NCBI GenBank assembly: GCA_013396655.1
Contig: WBMV01001117.1
Span: 1,134,491-1,198,490 of the forward strand
Direction of reading: 5' to 3'
Source of the DNA: Campylorhamphus procurvoides
Taxonomy: Eukaryota > Chordata > Aves > Passeriformes > Dendrocolaptidae
Length of the DNA stretch: 64,000 nt
In this document: one piece after another, positions 40,841 through 54,900 of the stretch
How the letters are laid out: each line of letters starts with the position of its first letter
How positions within the stretch are numbered: the stretch's first letter is position 1
The notes under the pieces: generated by a model
Told to the model about the DNA's origin: nothing
Databases searched by the model: none
Seen by the model: the letters and a program-made list of their open reading frames with translations, nothing else
Program-made: the position numbers and the translations under genes

Positions 40841-41219
40841 GGAAAGATGAGTAACATATCTGCAGACAGACTTGTTGCTTGGGTCCAATTACCACAGACA
40901 AGGAAGACAGACTTTAAAACGCTGCCTAGATGACTATTCAATAACCTACACTATCTTTGTCACAGCAAGTTTTCCAACTTGCATCATTCCTACATTAATT
41001 CCATACCTCATCCTAGTTGTGGCCCTCTACAGGTCTTGAATAATTCTTTTGTCAAATACTCGCAACCCATCACTACCATAACTAAAACTTTCTCTGTCAT
41101 TAACTATGCTACACATATATTCCACTTTCAATCTTCCCTCACAGGTACAAAATATAGAATTGCTCCATGCCATTCCCTACAAGTTCAGTGGGTAGCTTCA
41201 GGAACACAAATGAGATGCT

Positions 41220-41942
41220 TATATTAGATGGTGCAAGTCCAGCCACTCTTATCTATCCAGCTCGATGGACATCAGTGGCAAGTGGTGTCCCTGGGGGGTC
41301 CATATTGGAACCAGTGTTATTTAATGTCTTTATTAATGGCATAGATAAAGACATCAACTGCAGCCTCAGCAAATTTGCAGGTGACACCAAGCTGGGTTGT
41401 GCTGTTGATACATCTGAAGGACAGGATGGTATCCAGAGGGACCTGGACAAGTTCAAGAAGTAGGCCCATGGGAATCTCATGAGGTTTCACAAAACCAAGT
41501 GCAAGGTGCTGGACCTGAGTCAGGGCAACCCCCAGTACAATACAGGCTGGGGGATGAACAAATGGAGAGCAGCCCTGCCAAGAAGGACTTGGGGTGCAGG
41601 TGGATGAGAGGCTGGACATGAACCAGCCATGTGCACATGGCAGCCCCAAAAGCCAATTATGTCCTGGGCTGCATCAAAAGCAGAGTGGCCAGCAGGGTGA
41701 GGAAGGTGATTGTCTCCCTCTACTCCATTCTCCTGAAACCCCACCTGGAGCACTGGATCCAGCTCTGGGGTCCCCAGCACAGGAAGGACATCAATCTGTC
41801 AGAGACAGTCCACAAGAGGCACCAAGAGGATGAGAGGGATGATGCACCTCTCCCAAGAGGAAGGGCTCAGAGAATTGTAATTGTTCAGCCTGGAAAAGAA
41901 AAGGCTTTGTGGTGACCTTACTGTGGCCTTCCAGTACTGAAG
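41220..41942 (+). repeat. CR1 LINE fragment with reverse-transcriptase remnant (plus sense)
   Basis: The plus-strand frame from about 41260 gives VASGVPGGSILEPVLFNVFI, then CSLSKFAGDTKLGC, where the family's catalytic F-A-D-D reads F-A-G-D, and then a Q-R-D-L-D-K block. After frameshifts, 41640-41780 gives NYVLGCIKSRVASR and KPHLEHWIQLWGPQHRKDI, the C-terminal CR1 polymerase region. The copy stops at about 41942 (GGCCTTCCAGTACTGAAGG) without a 3' UTR or octamer tail, where it abuts an opposite-strand CR1 copy. It lies antisense to KIF26A transcription and is inactive through frameshifts and loss of both ends. Confidence 0.88.
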
Positions 41943-41944
41943 GG

Positions 41945-42235
41945 TCACCAGCCCCAACTCTCTCAGTCTGTCTTGAGAGGAGAGGCGCTCCAGCCCCCTC
42001 ATCATCTTCATGGCCTCCTCTGAACTCACTCCAAGTCCACACCCCTCTTACACTGGGGACCCCAGAACTGGACACAGTGCTCCAGATGGGGTCTCATGAG
42101 AGCAGAGCAGAAAGAGACAATCACCTCCCTGAATCTGCTGCCCACATTGCTTTTGGTTCAGCCCAGGATACGACTGTCTTTCTGGGGTGCAAGCACACAT
42201 GACCAGGCCATGTTGGCCTCACAGCAAGAACAAGA
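41945..42235 (-). repeat. CR1 LINE fragment (minus sense), abutting the plus-sense copy
   Basis: Read on the minus strand the segment gives CR1 polymerase C-terminal traces: from the right end, a 'gcccaggatacg...ggctttctggg'-type block (about 42155-42200), then the TCTGGGGTCCCCAG block (reverse complement near 42051-42065), then a MKMMRGLERLSSQDRLRELG remnant at about 42010-41950. It covers the same part of CR1 as the neighbour at 41640-41942 but in the opposite orientation, and like it lacks a 3' tail at the junction. Confidence 0.85.
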
Positions 42236-45200
42236 CTGCATTAGGAACAAGTTACCCTTGCTGTTTTTGTTGATATTGTTGGTCTTCAACAGCCATTACC
42301 TGAACAGTATTTGATAATCCTACCTACAAAACAACTGTTTCCTAGTTGTCCTATGTCAGATCAATCAATTACTTTGCATGAAAGTACTTTGGTTTTCCCT
42401 AATACCACTTTTTGTAAGTTTGCTGCTCTCCTTTGATCACACAGTCTTGTAACAAGCCTTTCAGTGGTTGTATTGCATTGTTTACAACAAGGCATTTATC
42501 CAGCCCTGAATCCTTAAAATACCTGACTGGGCATCAAAAGGCATTGTGCATTTTCTATGCAACCTAAATAACAAGTAAGAATTGCCTTTATAAGCCCAGC
42601 AAATCACATTTGTGTGAGCTGAACAACAACAGTGTGATGATCAATACCCACCTGTAACTCTTATGTTAAAAAGCCTGGCAGTGGTCCTGTGAAAACTGGA
42701 AGCTATGCAACCTCTTGCCGTCCAAAGGGCTGGCGTAATCCAAGAGGAGCAACTCCCTTTGCCTAAGGTCTTCCTTCTACAAACATAAATCCATGGGGCT
42801 ATGCCCACAGGCAGACAAAAACCCACTCTACCCACGCTCAAAGCATCTCAAAAGCCATGTTAATAGGGTTTGTAAACTCTGCTAAGGCACAGGATATAAA
42901 CATATTAAACCCATGGGCAAAGTGAGCTTGTATCTGCCTACAACACACACATGTAGACATACCCACAGATGACTGGCAAAAATACCTCTGTAAGCTCTTT
43001 CAGGCTCCTCACACGCGCACACACAAAACAAGCTTTATCTCCTGAGACACAGAAGCAATCAAATACCTGGCAACAACTTTCAAAACCCTTCAAGCCAGAT
43101 CCTATTAAAACCAGCAAGTAAGAGATGAAAGGCTCTAGCTCATCCTACCAGTCACACTTAACTGGCCTCTTAAACATTTACTGTATCTAATGTTGCCTCT
43201 ATAGAAATTCCAAAACGTAGACAATGCCTAACATCACAGGGTACATTAATGTTTCCGTTCAATTGAAGGTACTACATAAAAGGATGTTTTTACTTTAATT
43301 TGTGTTCTGGGACCTTGGAGAAGAAGTTGCCTCATCACCTGTTGAAAAAAGCCAAGTACAGAGAAAGAAAGGGTTCTTTCAAGAACAGAAATTACAGCCC
43401 CAGAGTGAGACCTGCGCCCTAAAGAAATTCACGGCAACGTTCACACTGAATGCCAAGTCATTAAATCTCCCTCTAAACTGAAGCGTTCCTGTTCCTAATT
43501 TCAAATTAGCAGTGAACTCTTTTCACCAACCTGCCCTTCCACTTCATAAAATGCTCAGGAAGTGCATGTTTGCAGTTGTTGAGTGATGGTTACATCTTAA
43601 TTTGCAACCTTTCTCCTTCTTTTCAAAACAAAGTTTTGTGGCAGTAACTTATGTGTTACATTTGCAGCAAATCATTTAAAAAAAAAAAAGCCACCCAAGT
43701 TATCTTAGTATTATTATTACAGATGTAAATACACATTTAAAACCAGTAAAGTGTGTGTAATCATGCCTTGCTAACATCCTTATAAAATCTGACAGCTTGT
43801 CAAACAGCTCCCGTTGTGGACAGCACTAAAGCACTTCTACAGATAATTAAAGGCCAGGGAAGATAACCATCTTGTCCGGCCTCCTGCACACCACAGCTCT
43901 GCTAATTTGAACCAGTAGATGCAGTGATCCTTACAGGCTTCTTTAATGAAAGTAGACAGTTTAGTATTTTAAGAAACATTTACTTTTATTTAAGCCCACC
44001 TGTCTTCCAAAGCCACAATACTTGTGAAAAAAAATCATGTTTTTAAAGTAAAAATTGTATGAACAAAAAACATACAATAATCAAACAGGTAGGGACAGCA
44101 CATGAGGTGATGCAAATCCAGAGCCAACACACATTATTCTTTGCTCCTATGCCAGTTTATATCAGCTGGGCCAGAAACTCTGCTCCCAATGGCCAACTTG
44201 AAAAATCCAAGTGGCTGATTCCAGGACTCTCAGCACCATCCCAGACACTGACTGAGTACTGTTAATATTTGATGTATGCTTGCAGCTCTAGTCTCAGAGA
44301 AACCTATTATGTAGGATATTCTCAAAGATGTGTGTTTTTTCTTCACATGACTGATGCCATGATTCACAGGCAAGACCTGCACACAAGGCACAGACTGGGA
44401 TGCTACTGCTCCAAGCTCCATCAGCAAATAGTCCCTGAAATAAATTAGCACCAGCATCTCATGGAAGACCCTGCATAAGAAAGTTAGGCAAGATTTATTC
44501 AAGACTATAATCTCAGGAGCAATTCATCAGAATCAAAGGTAAGCCAAAAAATAAATAACTGAAAATGGGACCAGCTAGAATAACAAAGCAGCACGGCCAA
44601 AGCAGCAGCCACGTGACAGCCAGAGGCATCTCCAGAGTGAGCAGAACAACTGCCCACAGATCTTGCCAATGAACCAGATGCTGCTGCTGGAAGAAGGCTT
44701 GTGTTGATATAAACTCAGAGATGTGAGATGCTTAACACCAAGAGCAATCAATCTTCACGATTCCCACATTGCTGCCAAGCTTTGCTATTATGCCACAAAG
44801 AGATGAAAACAAACTTCATGAAACACATGTAGATTCTACATGACACCAATCTCCCTCCACCCTCCCCTACTCAGAAACAAACCAGTGATTTGGGTGTAGC
44901 TATAAATGACCTGATGCTTTTCCTGAGTTAACAACAGAATCAGGAAAGAGTATCGTTGGCTAAACAGTGCACTGAGCACACACTGCCAGAAAGCCAATGA
45001 ACTTATCATACTGTATAGGAAATTCCTATCTTCCACACCAATTAGTGACCCAAGAGTGATTGATTTTATAATTCCAAACTTGACTTACAAAGTGACCTCC
45101 TCTGGGGCCAACTTTCCATTATCCAGCATGTGGAAAATTGCATACGGTCAGTGCACTATGAAAACCAAGGAAAAATAAGTGCTATTTAAACCCCAGTTCT

Positions 45201-46689
45201 ACCAGGCCTCCACATTCCTGCTTTCCTAAGGGAGATGCACTTTCGACAGTTACTTCCTTTCCCTGCCCCAACATCCTATCTGCACCATACACCAGCTGGG
45301 CACTCAATCAAAACAGAAACAACAACAGGAACTAGTAGCTATTCATTACAATAGGATCAAAACATTTCTAGGCACTAGTGCTGTGCCAAGTCACTGTCCT
45401 TGAAGACCTGCTGCAATCCAGTCCTTCCCTCCCATCACAGACACCAATACTGAAAGTGGTCCTACTTCAGTCTGAAGCACCACATATTAAAGATCACAGC
45501 TTTTTAATCAGAAGCCACTTGGTGGCTGACTGTCACATCTCAGAACTGCAGGAGGCAATGAAACTGGGCAGCAGAAAGGTGAGAAAATTAACTGGCCAAC
45601 AACACAGACCAATCCTTAACCTTTTTTTTTAATCAAACTAACATTAGCTTCACTCTATAAAACCAGAATTGCACTGCACACTAACTACCAGTGTAATCAC
45701 AGAAACAGCACCGCAATATGATTACTGGGCACTAATTATATCTTATAAAGGGTTAAAGAGAATCACATACACATAATAAAGATTTATATGCAGTTTTTCA
45801 CTGACCTGGAAACAGCTTCATACATTAGTAAGTTAACATTACTGCAGGAACAAAGCAAACAGTTATCTACATGACAAAACACATGAAACACAAGAGCCAG
45901 ATGTTGAGTCTTTTCATCATGGAAGCAATTATTTAATTCCTGAGAAAATATATTCTCTCTCATTTTTTCATCAATACATATTATCTCTCATAAAAGACCC
46001 AGTCCTGGCTCCCCGACCTGGTCTGGGTACAAATCTGCAGGTCTGCACAGGCGCATGAACCCAGGGTCTCCCTTTCCCACTGTACCGTTGCTTTTGGGCA
46101 GTGAGCACAGAGAAATGGGAGAAAATCTTGAATAATATTCCTTGTCTTAAATTTGTGTTGTACTTTGTATCTGATGAGATGTACATGGGAATATCTTTTG
46201 GATGTAATGATCTGGGGAGCAAACTACATTAGCAGATCCCAGGGACTCCTTTGTAACTGAGGATGCTTCCATTTAACAACTTGCTTTCAAAGGCAAGGGG
46301 AGATGCCAGTATGCATGAGACATCCTTGGACCATATCCATATCTCCCCATTCATGCACAACAGCACAGATCTCAAGGTGGCTGTCAAGACTGTGTTTCCC
46401 CTCACACCTCTCCAGGAAGGCTGGTTCTCCATGGGTACACATCACAGGGAACGCCAGGGAGCTGCCCACACTCTCCATCACTGTTGCTGACCTCTAGCTC
46501 CCAGACACAATGTGTCCCTTAGCTGCCAACTAATGGCTCCCTGCAACAAGTCCCATCAACAACTCCTGATCTTTGCTCAGTCATTTTGGCCACACCCTCC
46601 TCACCTACTGACCATCCTCCCTGATAACAACACTCATCACCTCTCAACAGTTGGACAGTCAACAACCACCATTAGCATCTACCCAAAGA

Positions 46690-46870
46690 TCACACAATAC
46701 TCTGGACTGTAAGGGACCTTAAGGATCATCCAGTTCCAACGCCTCTGCCATGAGCAGTGACACCTTGCACAAGACTAGGTCGCCTTAAGCCCCATCCAAA
46801 CTGGTCACATTCATAGGCCCAGCTGGGTCTAGGCCCTCCTGTGTCAAACTCACCACTCTAAAGCATCTAA
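46690..46870 (-). repeat. CR1 LINE 3'-end fragment (minus sense), diverged
   Basis: The plus-strand text AATACTCTGGACTGTAAGGG, then ACCTTAAGGATCATCCAGTT and CCAACGCCTCTGCCATGAGC, is the reverse complement of a CR1 3' end (…gaactggatgatccttaaggtcccttccaacc…). The match continues to about 46860 (GGCCCAGCTGGGTCTAGGCC, from the 'gcctggg' region) and then fades. There may be a weaker continuation to about 47030 (TAAACCAGCCAGCCTCAGCC). No octamer tail is obvious. It lies in the same orientation as KIF26A. Confidence 0.75.
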
Positions 46871-46989
46871 TGATTTTATCAAAAATCATAAATTACACAA
46901 AACCCTCTACTACAAGCAATTCACCAGTTTTTCCAACTACACCACAGACATCATAAGTGAAAAAGCACACCCCTCTGTAAGGTTATTCC

Positions 46990-47960
46990 AAGGCTGTCAC
47001 CAGATAAACCAGCCAGCCTCAGCCTGAAAATACCATGTGTAAGGTACGCTCCTGAACAAGACACAACTGATAGGAGCTCTTAATAAGCAGAGCCATTACC
47101 CGGGAAACATCTCTGCAGCAATTAAAAGTTTGCAAAGTACTACAATGTACACCTGGCTATTGCTCTGACATCTGCTGAGGTTTTCTCTGCGTTTGCAAGT
47201 TAGATCAAAGAGAAAGATAACTGGGTTTATGGACGTATCATGACAAAAATGACAACAAGGTGCTGTTAACTGTCCATGAAAAATGGCATAAAAACTCAAA
47301 TAAAGCATGCATACTGTTTGAAATGCTTAAAAGTTACTGCATTTTATAATGAACCATATATGACCAAATGGTGTTTCTCCTACTGCTAAAGAATAAAATT
47401 ATTCTAAACTAAGAATCCCATTATAAAATGAGAGGAAATTCACAGTCTGAACAATTGCAGTTGTGCTAAGCACACTTTTAGGCATATGGCAATTTTATAA
47501 TGGTCATTGGGGATGAAGAGCTAAATTCTGTTGCAGATTCTGAATTTAAGACATTTCACATAAAATTGCATCTCAGGAAACAAATAAATTGTTAATATGC
47601 ATCCTCATAATATTACAGACAATATTTGGCATATGTAAATCTGACTACCTCAAAATATGAATGCTGTTTTCTGCACAATGACTCAATTACTTTATAAAGG
47701 GTCCAAATAAGTTTAAAAAAATACCTGAAGGCATGATTAAAAGAAAACAAATATAATGAGATATGCCTTAACTTTATACAGAGTTACTGCGACATTATGC
47801 AACTACAGTATGTGATCCAGCGTTCCCAAGTAAATGCCCAAATTACTATTGTAAGTCTGTCATTTAAATAGTTCCTTCCTGTTTAAAATGCAGAAAGCCA
47901 AATGCATTTTCCCACCACTAAGTATTGTGTAAGACTCCTTTCTCTTCCAGCAAGCTGGCT
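46990..47960. other. AT-rich, repeat-free intronic block, possible conserved non-coding element
   Basis: No coding frame and no interspersed repeat is recognisable. Texture includes an extended CCATATATG motif (CArG-like, 47353-47361), AATATGCAT near 47595 and several TTATAA/TTTATA boxes. This is only a visual impression. Confidence 0.2.
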
Positions 47961-50900
47961 GAAGATGGATGAGCTTCCAAACTGATATCATTTTTAATTA
48001 CGTGTTTTTCTCTCATTACTAATTTCCTAAACATGTCTCTAATCTTGCAGTAAAATCTCTGAGCACAGTAGGTGTATCCCCACATACATCACGCTCTAGA
48101 AAATTAATATGAGATAATAATCAGGATTGCCATCACAACATAACCTGAAACAAGCAACACACAGGAGGGGTGATAGTTACTCAGAAGACTCTGATCTCAA
48201 GTGTTTCTGGAAAGCAGTAGTCAATAGATGGTTTCCATCCATCCCACTGGCCCCTCTTGGAGCCAGTAACACAGTAATTGGGGTCTTGGAGAGGGAGATG
48301 CTTCAAGCAACCTCCCCTTTGCACTTTCCACCAGGCATTTACAAGTTTGTGATGTCAAATGTGTATTCACCCCTTCGCTCCCTTCCCCTAAATACTCTGA
48401 CAAGCAGCAGTGGTAGCATAAGGGAGCCATGATCAGCTGCTCCTCAACACAGCATAAGCACAGGTATCCCAGTTCCCTCCTGCCATCAGGGGTCCAGCAG
48501 TTCCCTCCACCTAGGACAAGGTCTCCTGAAGTCAGGAGTCTTCTCCAAGAGCACAGGAGGGCAGGAAGACTGGAAGTAGCCACACCTACCAACCAGGTAG
48601 GAAGGCACATGCCCACACACCCCACATACCAAAAGGGGTCACACACCCACAAGCTGTCTGCATCAGATGCTCTTTTGGCGGGCAGGAATCACGACTATGT
48701 ATAGACCCGCCAGCTTAGGTCAACAAAGTGCCAGCCAGTTATTCCCACGGGATCTCTCTCATTCCTCAGATACCTCTCACTACCTGAAAGGCATTGCACA
48801 GCTAAACAACACTGCAGCATTCTTTCACCATTAAACCAGTAAAGCAAGACGGCAACTTTTGAGGGAAAAAGGAAATAAAAACAAAGGGGTAACTGTCATA
48901 GGGCTTTTTTTCCCAGCTAAACACCACCACATACTAAATTCTTAAGGGAATGATGCTTTCAGCACACCAGCTGCCTTCTCATCAATTGACACTTCCCAAA
49001 TAAAGCAAGAAAATCCTGGAACTGTTCAGAAGGGCTGACATTTAAGGAATCAAATAAAGCAAAAGAAGATAAATCACTGGCACTTAAATAAGTTTATATC
49101 TTCTAAGTGGTCTTAAAATATGTCACAAGTATGATTCTGCCTACTCATTCAAAGAAAACAGATCACTGCTGTTCCACAGTCAAAAAGATGAAGGGGTTAC
49201 AAATATGCTTGAAGTACACAAGCACATAAAACCAGTGCAAATATAAGGAACATCAGCACAAGGGCTCTGGTGTATATGCATGCAACTCACTAGTCTGTAA
49301 TCACATGCTGATCAAAATGCTTATGGTAAATGGGGTAAGCTTATCTAAAAATGTAATGCTAGCTGAATTGCCCTGGGTCCCAAGGGAAGCCTGAAGCACA
49401 GACAGTGTAAGTGGGCTGGAGTTCAGATGTTTCCACTGTATTCACACATGCTGCTGTGGAAGCTGGCTGATGGAAAAACTACACCATTTCATGTTTTCTT
49501 CTCAAAAAAGAAAAGTTAACAAAATTCCATCCTGTTTTTCTGTCTGCTATCCATCTACTGACCAAGATCAAAAGCTTTAAGTCCAGCCTGAACTTCCTCA
49601 AGAATCTGATGAAGAAAATTCCTACAAGAACACCGGTTCCTCTTGGAAACAAATACTTGTACTAAACTTCACTCATTCAGCAGAGGGAAGGAAAAGCTGG
49701 GGGATGCTCCCCTTTTCTTTTCCCACAGCATCTTGGAAGGACCATGAAGAGAGAACATACAAACTCAAGGGTCCACCAGAGCTTTGCTGTGCATCACCCA
49801 CCCCCTTGACTGGAACCAGCACTCACGTCAGAGTCACAATAACACTAAACTGAGCAACACAACCCTGCACCTCAGGTGGGAATTAACTGACCGCTGAAGG
49901 CAAGGCAAGCCTTTCAAGTGACTTTGCTGGGTTATGACTGGGCTCCTACTTCCTTTTAATTCTCATTAACATTTGCTGACACCTCTTTTACAACCAGAGA
50001 GACTGGTTCTTTATGAGAAGCCATTTCACCTTCCCCAGTTAATGTCTTAATCCACAGACTGAAGCAGGTCAGATTATCTACACTTATCAAAGACAACATT
50101 ATGCTTCATAAGCTATTTTTCTGCTTCAGTAAGGAATAAGTACATTTTATTTCTTACTATGCTTACCCATTACCTCACCAAGCAGCCTTATTGTTAGTCT
50201 TTCTGAGGCTCTCCTAGAATAGGAACATATAAGACAGGATTTCCTCCAGCTCTGCATACCTACTTACTCCAGAGTCATTAATGACATAGGACTGGATTGA
50301 ACAAAGACTTAAGATCAAATGAGCATTCAAAACAGCTGGGAACAAAAATATATCTGCCTGGAACACTGCATCTCTGTTTTGTCTCTTAAAAAAATGCCAA
50401 TGAGGCAAAAATTTGCTTTCAAGACCACTTTTACAGGAACGTTTTCATGAGAAAAAAAGAGGAATTGCTAAATACTTGCATGTTGGACATATATCTCAGT
50501 GAGCTCTAAATTAATTTTATAGCAGCTTTTACACATAAATCTGCAAATCAAGTTGCCCTTTTACTGAAGATCAGCAGTAACTTCACTGCTGCCAAAAGGA
50601 ACTGAAGAAAAGACCCAACAGGTACGCAAGAATTCTCCAAAAACCCAAATCCAAACGGTCTTCCATGTGATAACATGCAATAGCTGAAATACCCAAGGAT
50701 AGGAAACTATCCTCAACTCTAAGATTTTTAGAACACCTCTAGCCAATATTTTAAGGAAAATGTATAGATGTATATATGTAGGAACAACGCACGTGATACC
50801 GTTCCAGGATTAGTAGAAGCTGATTCCTCAGGTTGTTACACGATTTGGGTGTCAGATAAGGATATTTATCAGATGGACTCATTCCCCTGACAGAAGGTGT

Positions 50901-51884
50901 TTCCCAGCAGAACTTGCAGGATGACATGGGCCCTGTACCCACCACATCAGGCAGCAGGACAGGCTGCTGACAGCCCAGCACTGAGACACAGCACATTCTG
51001 TTCTATTCCTTTGTCCATTCCCTCCCCACTCTTCCACAGACAGACGTGGTAACTCAGGGAAGGCCTTCAGAAGCTAACCTGTAAGAACATCTCCCCTGAA
51101 AATTATTTCAAACAGTATTTTAGACAAACAATGAAAACATGAGCCAAAGACTACAGACTGTCCATATAATTAATGTATATAGGGCCAAACTCAGTAGCAT
51201 GTAGAAGGAAAAACCAAAAAGCTAAGGATACTGCTTGGGTTCAATGGTTAGCATCCAAAATTACCTTGGCAGTCTCTTAAAGAACTCAGTAGGGCTTGTG
51301 TATACAAAAGCAGTGGCAACCAGCAGATTGGGAGCAGCACAGAGCAATGAAGGGATGCTTGAGGAGAAACACTACTGCTCTGTGTAATGCTATCAGATCC
51401 TACCTGCCCGAGGACATTTCCTACCTCTACCTACAAACACAGTGATTCTCCAACCATTAAGTAAACAGTCTTTGAAGATAACAAAGCTTATTCTAATCTC
51501 TCAGTGATGTCACTCCTGTATTGTACTCAGCTGAGCTACAAAAATCCTTGGGTTTAACTCACTCCTCTGTAAAATCAGGATTACCTTAACTCTTTGCTCT
51601 TGCACAGACTTTTGGAATCTTGTTCAGGTATGGAAAGAAATACATTTTTCACGCAGATTTAGACCTTTTTCTTATCAAACAATCATATATTTTTTTCAGC
51701 TCAGTCCTTTAGCACCCTTTAGAACCCTTTCTGTACCACTGGTGAGACAGCTTTCCCAAGGAAAACATAAGCACAGCCTCTAGAAAGGAGGACATGCCAT
51801 GGACTGTTTCCCAAAACTAGCAAATACAACTGTTGCTCCAGTGGCAAGAAGAAGAAAAACTTGATTGAGCCTGGACTAGTGTGG

Positions 51885-51980
51885 TGTGATTCTTGAGGTG
51901 GTCCTGTGCAGGGCCAGGAGTTGGACTTTGATGATCCTTGTGGGTCCCTTCCAACTCAGGATATTCTATGGTCTTAGCAC
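51885..51980 (+). repeat. Short CR1 LINE 3'-tail fragment (plus sense)
   Basis: About 95 bp of CR1 3' end: AGGAGTTGGACTTTGATGAT, then CCTTGTGGGTCCCTTCCAAC, ending GGATATTCTATGG, where ATTCTATG is the CR1 terminal octamer. Sense strand is plus, so the fragment is antisense to KIF26A. It is a severely 5'-truncated but fairly well preserved copy. Confidence 0.88.
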
Positions 51981-54900
51981 AAGAAATTAAAATAGAAACT
52001 ACAAAACAGAAGAGATCTTTCAATGTATCACCTCAGAGGGCAATGCCTTTGTGTTCACTTCCCAGGGTCAAGTGTTTGTTCTGCATTGCAGTTCTTTAAC
52101 TATCTACTCCACACTTCTCACTGCACCCAAACCCACAAGAGCCAAGCCCTCCCACGGGAATAAAATGTACCACGAAGAACTCAGGATAAGTCAGAAAAGC
52201 CAGCCTGTGTATAACACATCTTTCATGTCATCAAAAGACTTGGTGATAAGAAGCTGAAACCCAACTGAATTCTTACAGCACATATCAGAGCTATTTTGCT
52301 CTTGAGCTATGTGTGCTTATAAGCAGCCATGACCAGAATATTAGAAGGTCACATAGCACAAATCGGAGAAAGGGGGCTCAAGTTGTGCTTGGATATTCAT
52401 GCTTACTCAGTCCCAAAGCAAGTTTCCTTTGAAAAGCCTGAATATTAGCAGCCTGAGCTGTTTGCCTCTTCAATAGGAGGCTATGTCTTAGCTATAACAA
52501 ACAGATCTTGGCACATTTCCACATATATACACATAAACAGGTAATTATGTTTCCACTGAACAGAAAAATGAAGCGGATGTGCTGGAAAAAAAGCAGGCAG
52601 AGGTAATGATACCTACAGAGATGGGTTTGGAATACAGACATTGACCCAGTTCTGCAGTCTGACTTCCTCTTCATTTCACCTGTGTAAATCAACTGAAACT
52701 ACACTGAGCCAACAGGCTTCATTTTCCACCTGTTAACACATTTTTGATTCCACTGTCAATAAAAGAACTACCATGCAAACTGTTATGAAATGAAAATCCT
52801 GTGTAATATGTAACTGAAGACAGAAGTAGAGAGACACACAGCCAGATTCAGGATGACATATTGCCGAAAATACTCTTCCCTGAACCCAGTCATGGCTCCC
52901 CAAAGGGCTGTTACCGAAGACATGACTACTTTCCACTGCCAAACTGGCCTCAGGGAGCCAGTAAGGATGAGGCCAGGGTGTTGCTACTCATGATCAACTG
53001 AGCAAATGCTGAGCACAAAGTCCACCCTCCCACGCAAAAATCAGAGAAACCCCTTTCACAGGCTGTGTTTCACAACATGTCAGGATGAGAAACTCTCTCA
53101 ATCACACCAGTATTTTTCTAATCATTTAGCTCTTTGTGGAGGTCGGAGATTTTAAACTTGAATAACAAGTAACTTCACCAGAGGTCAGTGAAGCAGCAGT
53201 AAGACTGCACAAGGTGGCAGGCTAAAGCATCTCTTATGTATAAGAGTACAAGCACGAAATTCAGAAAGGGCCCCCAGGGATCCCAATGCAAGACATGACG
53301 GTGTAATTAAAAACCATAAATCCATCAAATGAAAAATATGTAAACTTAGCATATTAAGTCACATTTTTCTTCCTCAAACACATTTGTCTTACTCTATACT
53401 CCTTTGGAGCCTACAAATAAAAATTTAACAATATCAGAAGAAATATTTCTTAATATGTGGAATGTGAATATCAATAATACATGCTTTTTACTTTATTCTT
53501 ACAGGTAATTGCTGAAAGAAGCTCTCTCAGCAGACTGCTGAGATTCTGTGCATATCATAAATTATTTCAACTGTATCTCCTCTTTATAAAACCCACAAAA
53601 GGACAATATCTTACAGTGTTTCCATGCCACTCAATCATCCACACAAAATTACCCTTGTGAGAGCTTGTTGGAAGATTGTCAAATGTATTTGACTGCCTTC
53701 ACAACAAAATCTTCAGAGAAAGACAGAAAAATAGTTCACAGTTTACAGTTACACAAGTTACACTAACACCTGAGCATTTTAACTGTAGATTCTGAGTTTA
53801 ACTTTGTATTTCAAGCTACAGGCAAAATAGTTACAGGTCAAATCCTGGCCCATGTTTCACCCACAGCATAGTTTTCAAGATAGCTTACAAAAGCTCTGCA
53901 GCACCTGTAGGTCATATTAAGGCTAAGGCACTTCTAGAAAGGGTATTTGGGACAAACCCTCACTTCCATCTTCTGCTCACTGACCAGAAAAGTAGCACCA
54001 GCACTATCCAGAAATAACACTGGCAAAGACATTTGTGCCTCACCTCCATCCTTCAAAGGCTAAATTTTGTGGGGAAAATTTGTTTCTCATCATTAATGAG
54101 TGCTTCCTTGGGACCAGATAGCGCAGGGCCAGGCAGCACTATGGGAACACCATTCTTCCTCACAACACAGTGTTATGGCACATGTGTGGGGATTAAGTGA
54201 AGTTCACACTGGAGATTCAGCTCAGTTTTCTCTCTGTTGCTGGTGGACTCATTCTCACAGTGGAGCAGACAGGTCTCTATACAAACACATATACATGTGT
54301 TCAACACAAAAGTGATTCATTACTACAACACTTCTCCAGTAATACCCAAGTCAGCAAAGTATCTCTTTTCCCAATGCTCAGTGATCGCTTACTAAATCCA
54401 GGCCAAAATTCTAACACAACTCTGCTGCTGTGTCAACACAACACACAGTCCAACACTGGCAGACAATGGCATACTCTTTACACTTGTTTTAAGCACACTC
54501 ACCATGTGGGAAGCAAAATCCTCCTGTCCTGGCTGCCATGGATTTGGTCCCTCAATGATGTCCCCACCCCTCCTTTAATCACTTGGATGTCAGGTGCTCT
54601 GGCATCATTCATTAGTCAAGCTTCACCTGCTGAACACTTTTGCTATTTGCAGTGGAAAATCATTTATTTGAATGAAAATAGGCCAACTGGGATGCTCCCA
54701 GTCTGGGCTGGTGACTGATCACCCAGGCCTGGCAGTGGCCTGGGTTTCTGGAACCACTTCTACACCAACATCTACCAAGCAATCCACAGATGAAGCACAG
54801 AGCACATAAACAGGGTTCCCCTCTGGGCCACTAAACCCATCTAGGAACTATGCCATCAGTCACTACAGACTGGCTGTAGTTGGGCAGTAGGTATAAGCAG

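Noticed and set aside
41791..42075. Minus-strand 94-codon frame spanning the CR1 junction
   Set aside because: It is CR1-derived across the inverted junction and not a host gene.
48221..48652. 143-codon minus-strand open frame with many cysteines
   Set aside because: It opens at a GTG codon, the cysteines have no regular zinc-finger spacing and it does not contain the KIF26 first-exon motif.
54197..54718. 173-codon plus-strand open frame, longest in the window
   Set aside because: It opens at GTG rather than ATG, shows no domain or family resemblance and no flanking splice signals in frame; most likely a chance frame in intronic DNA.
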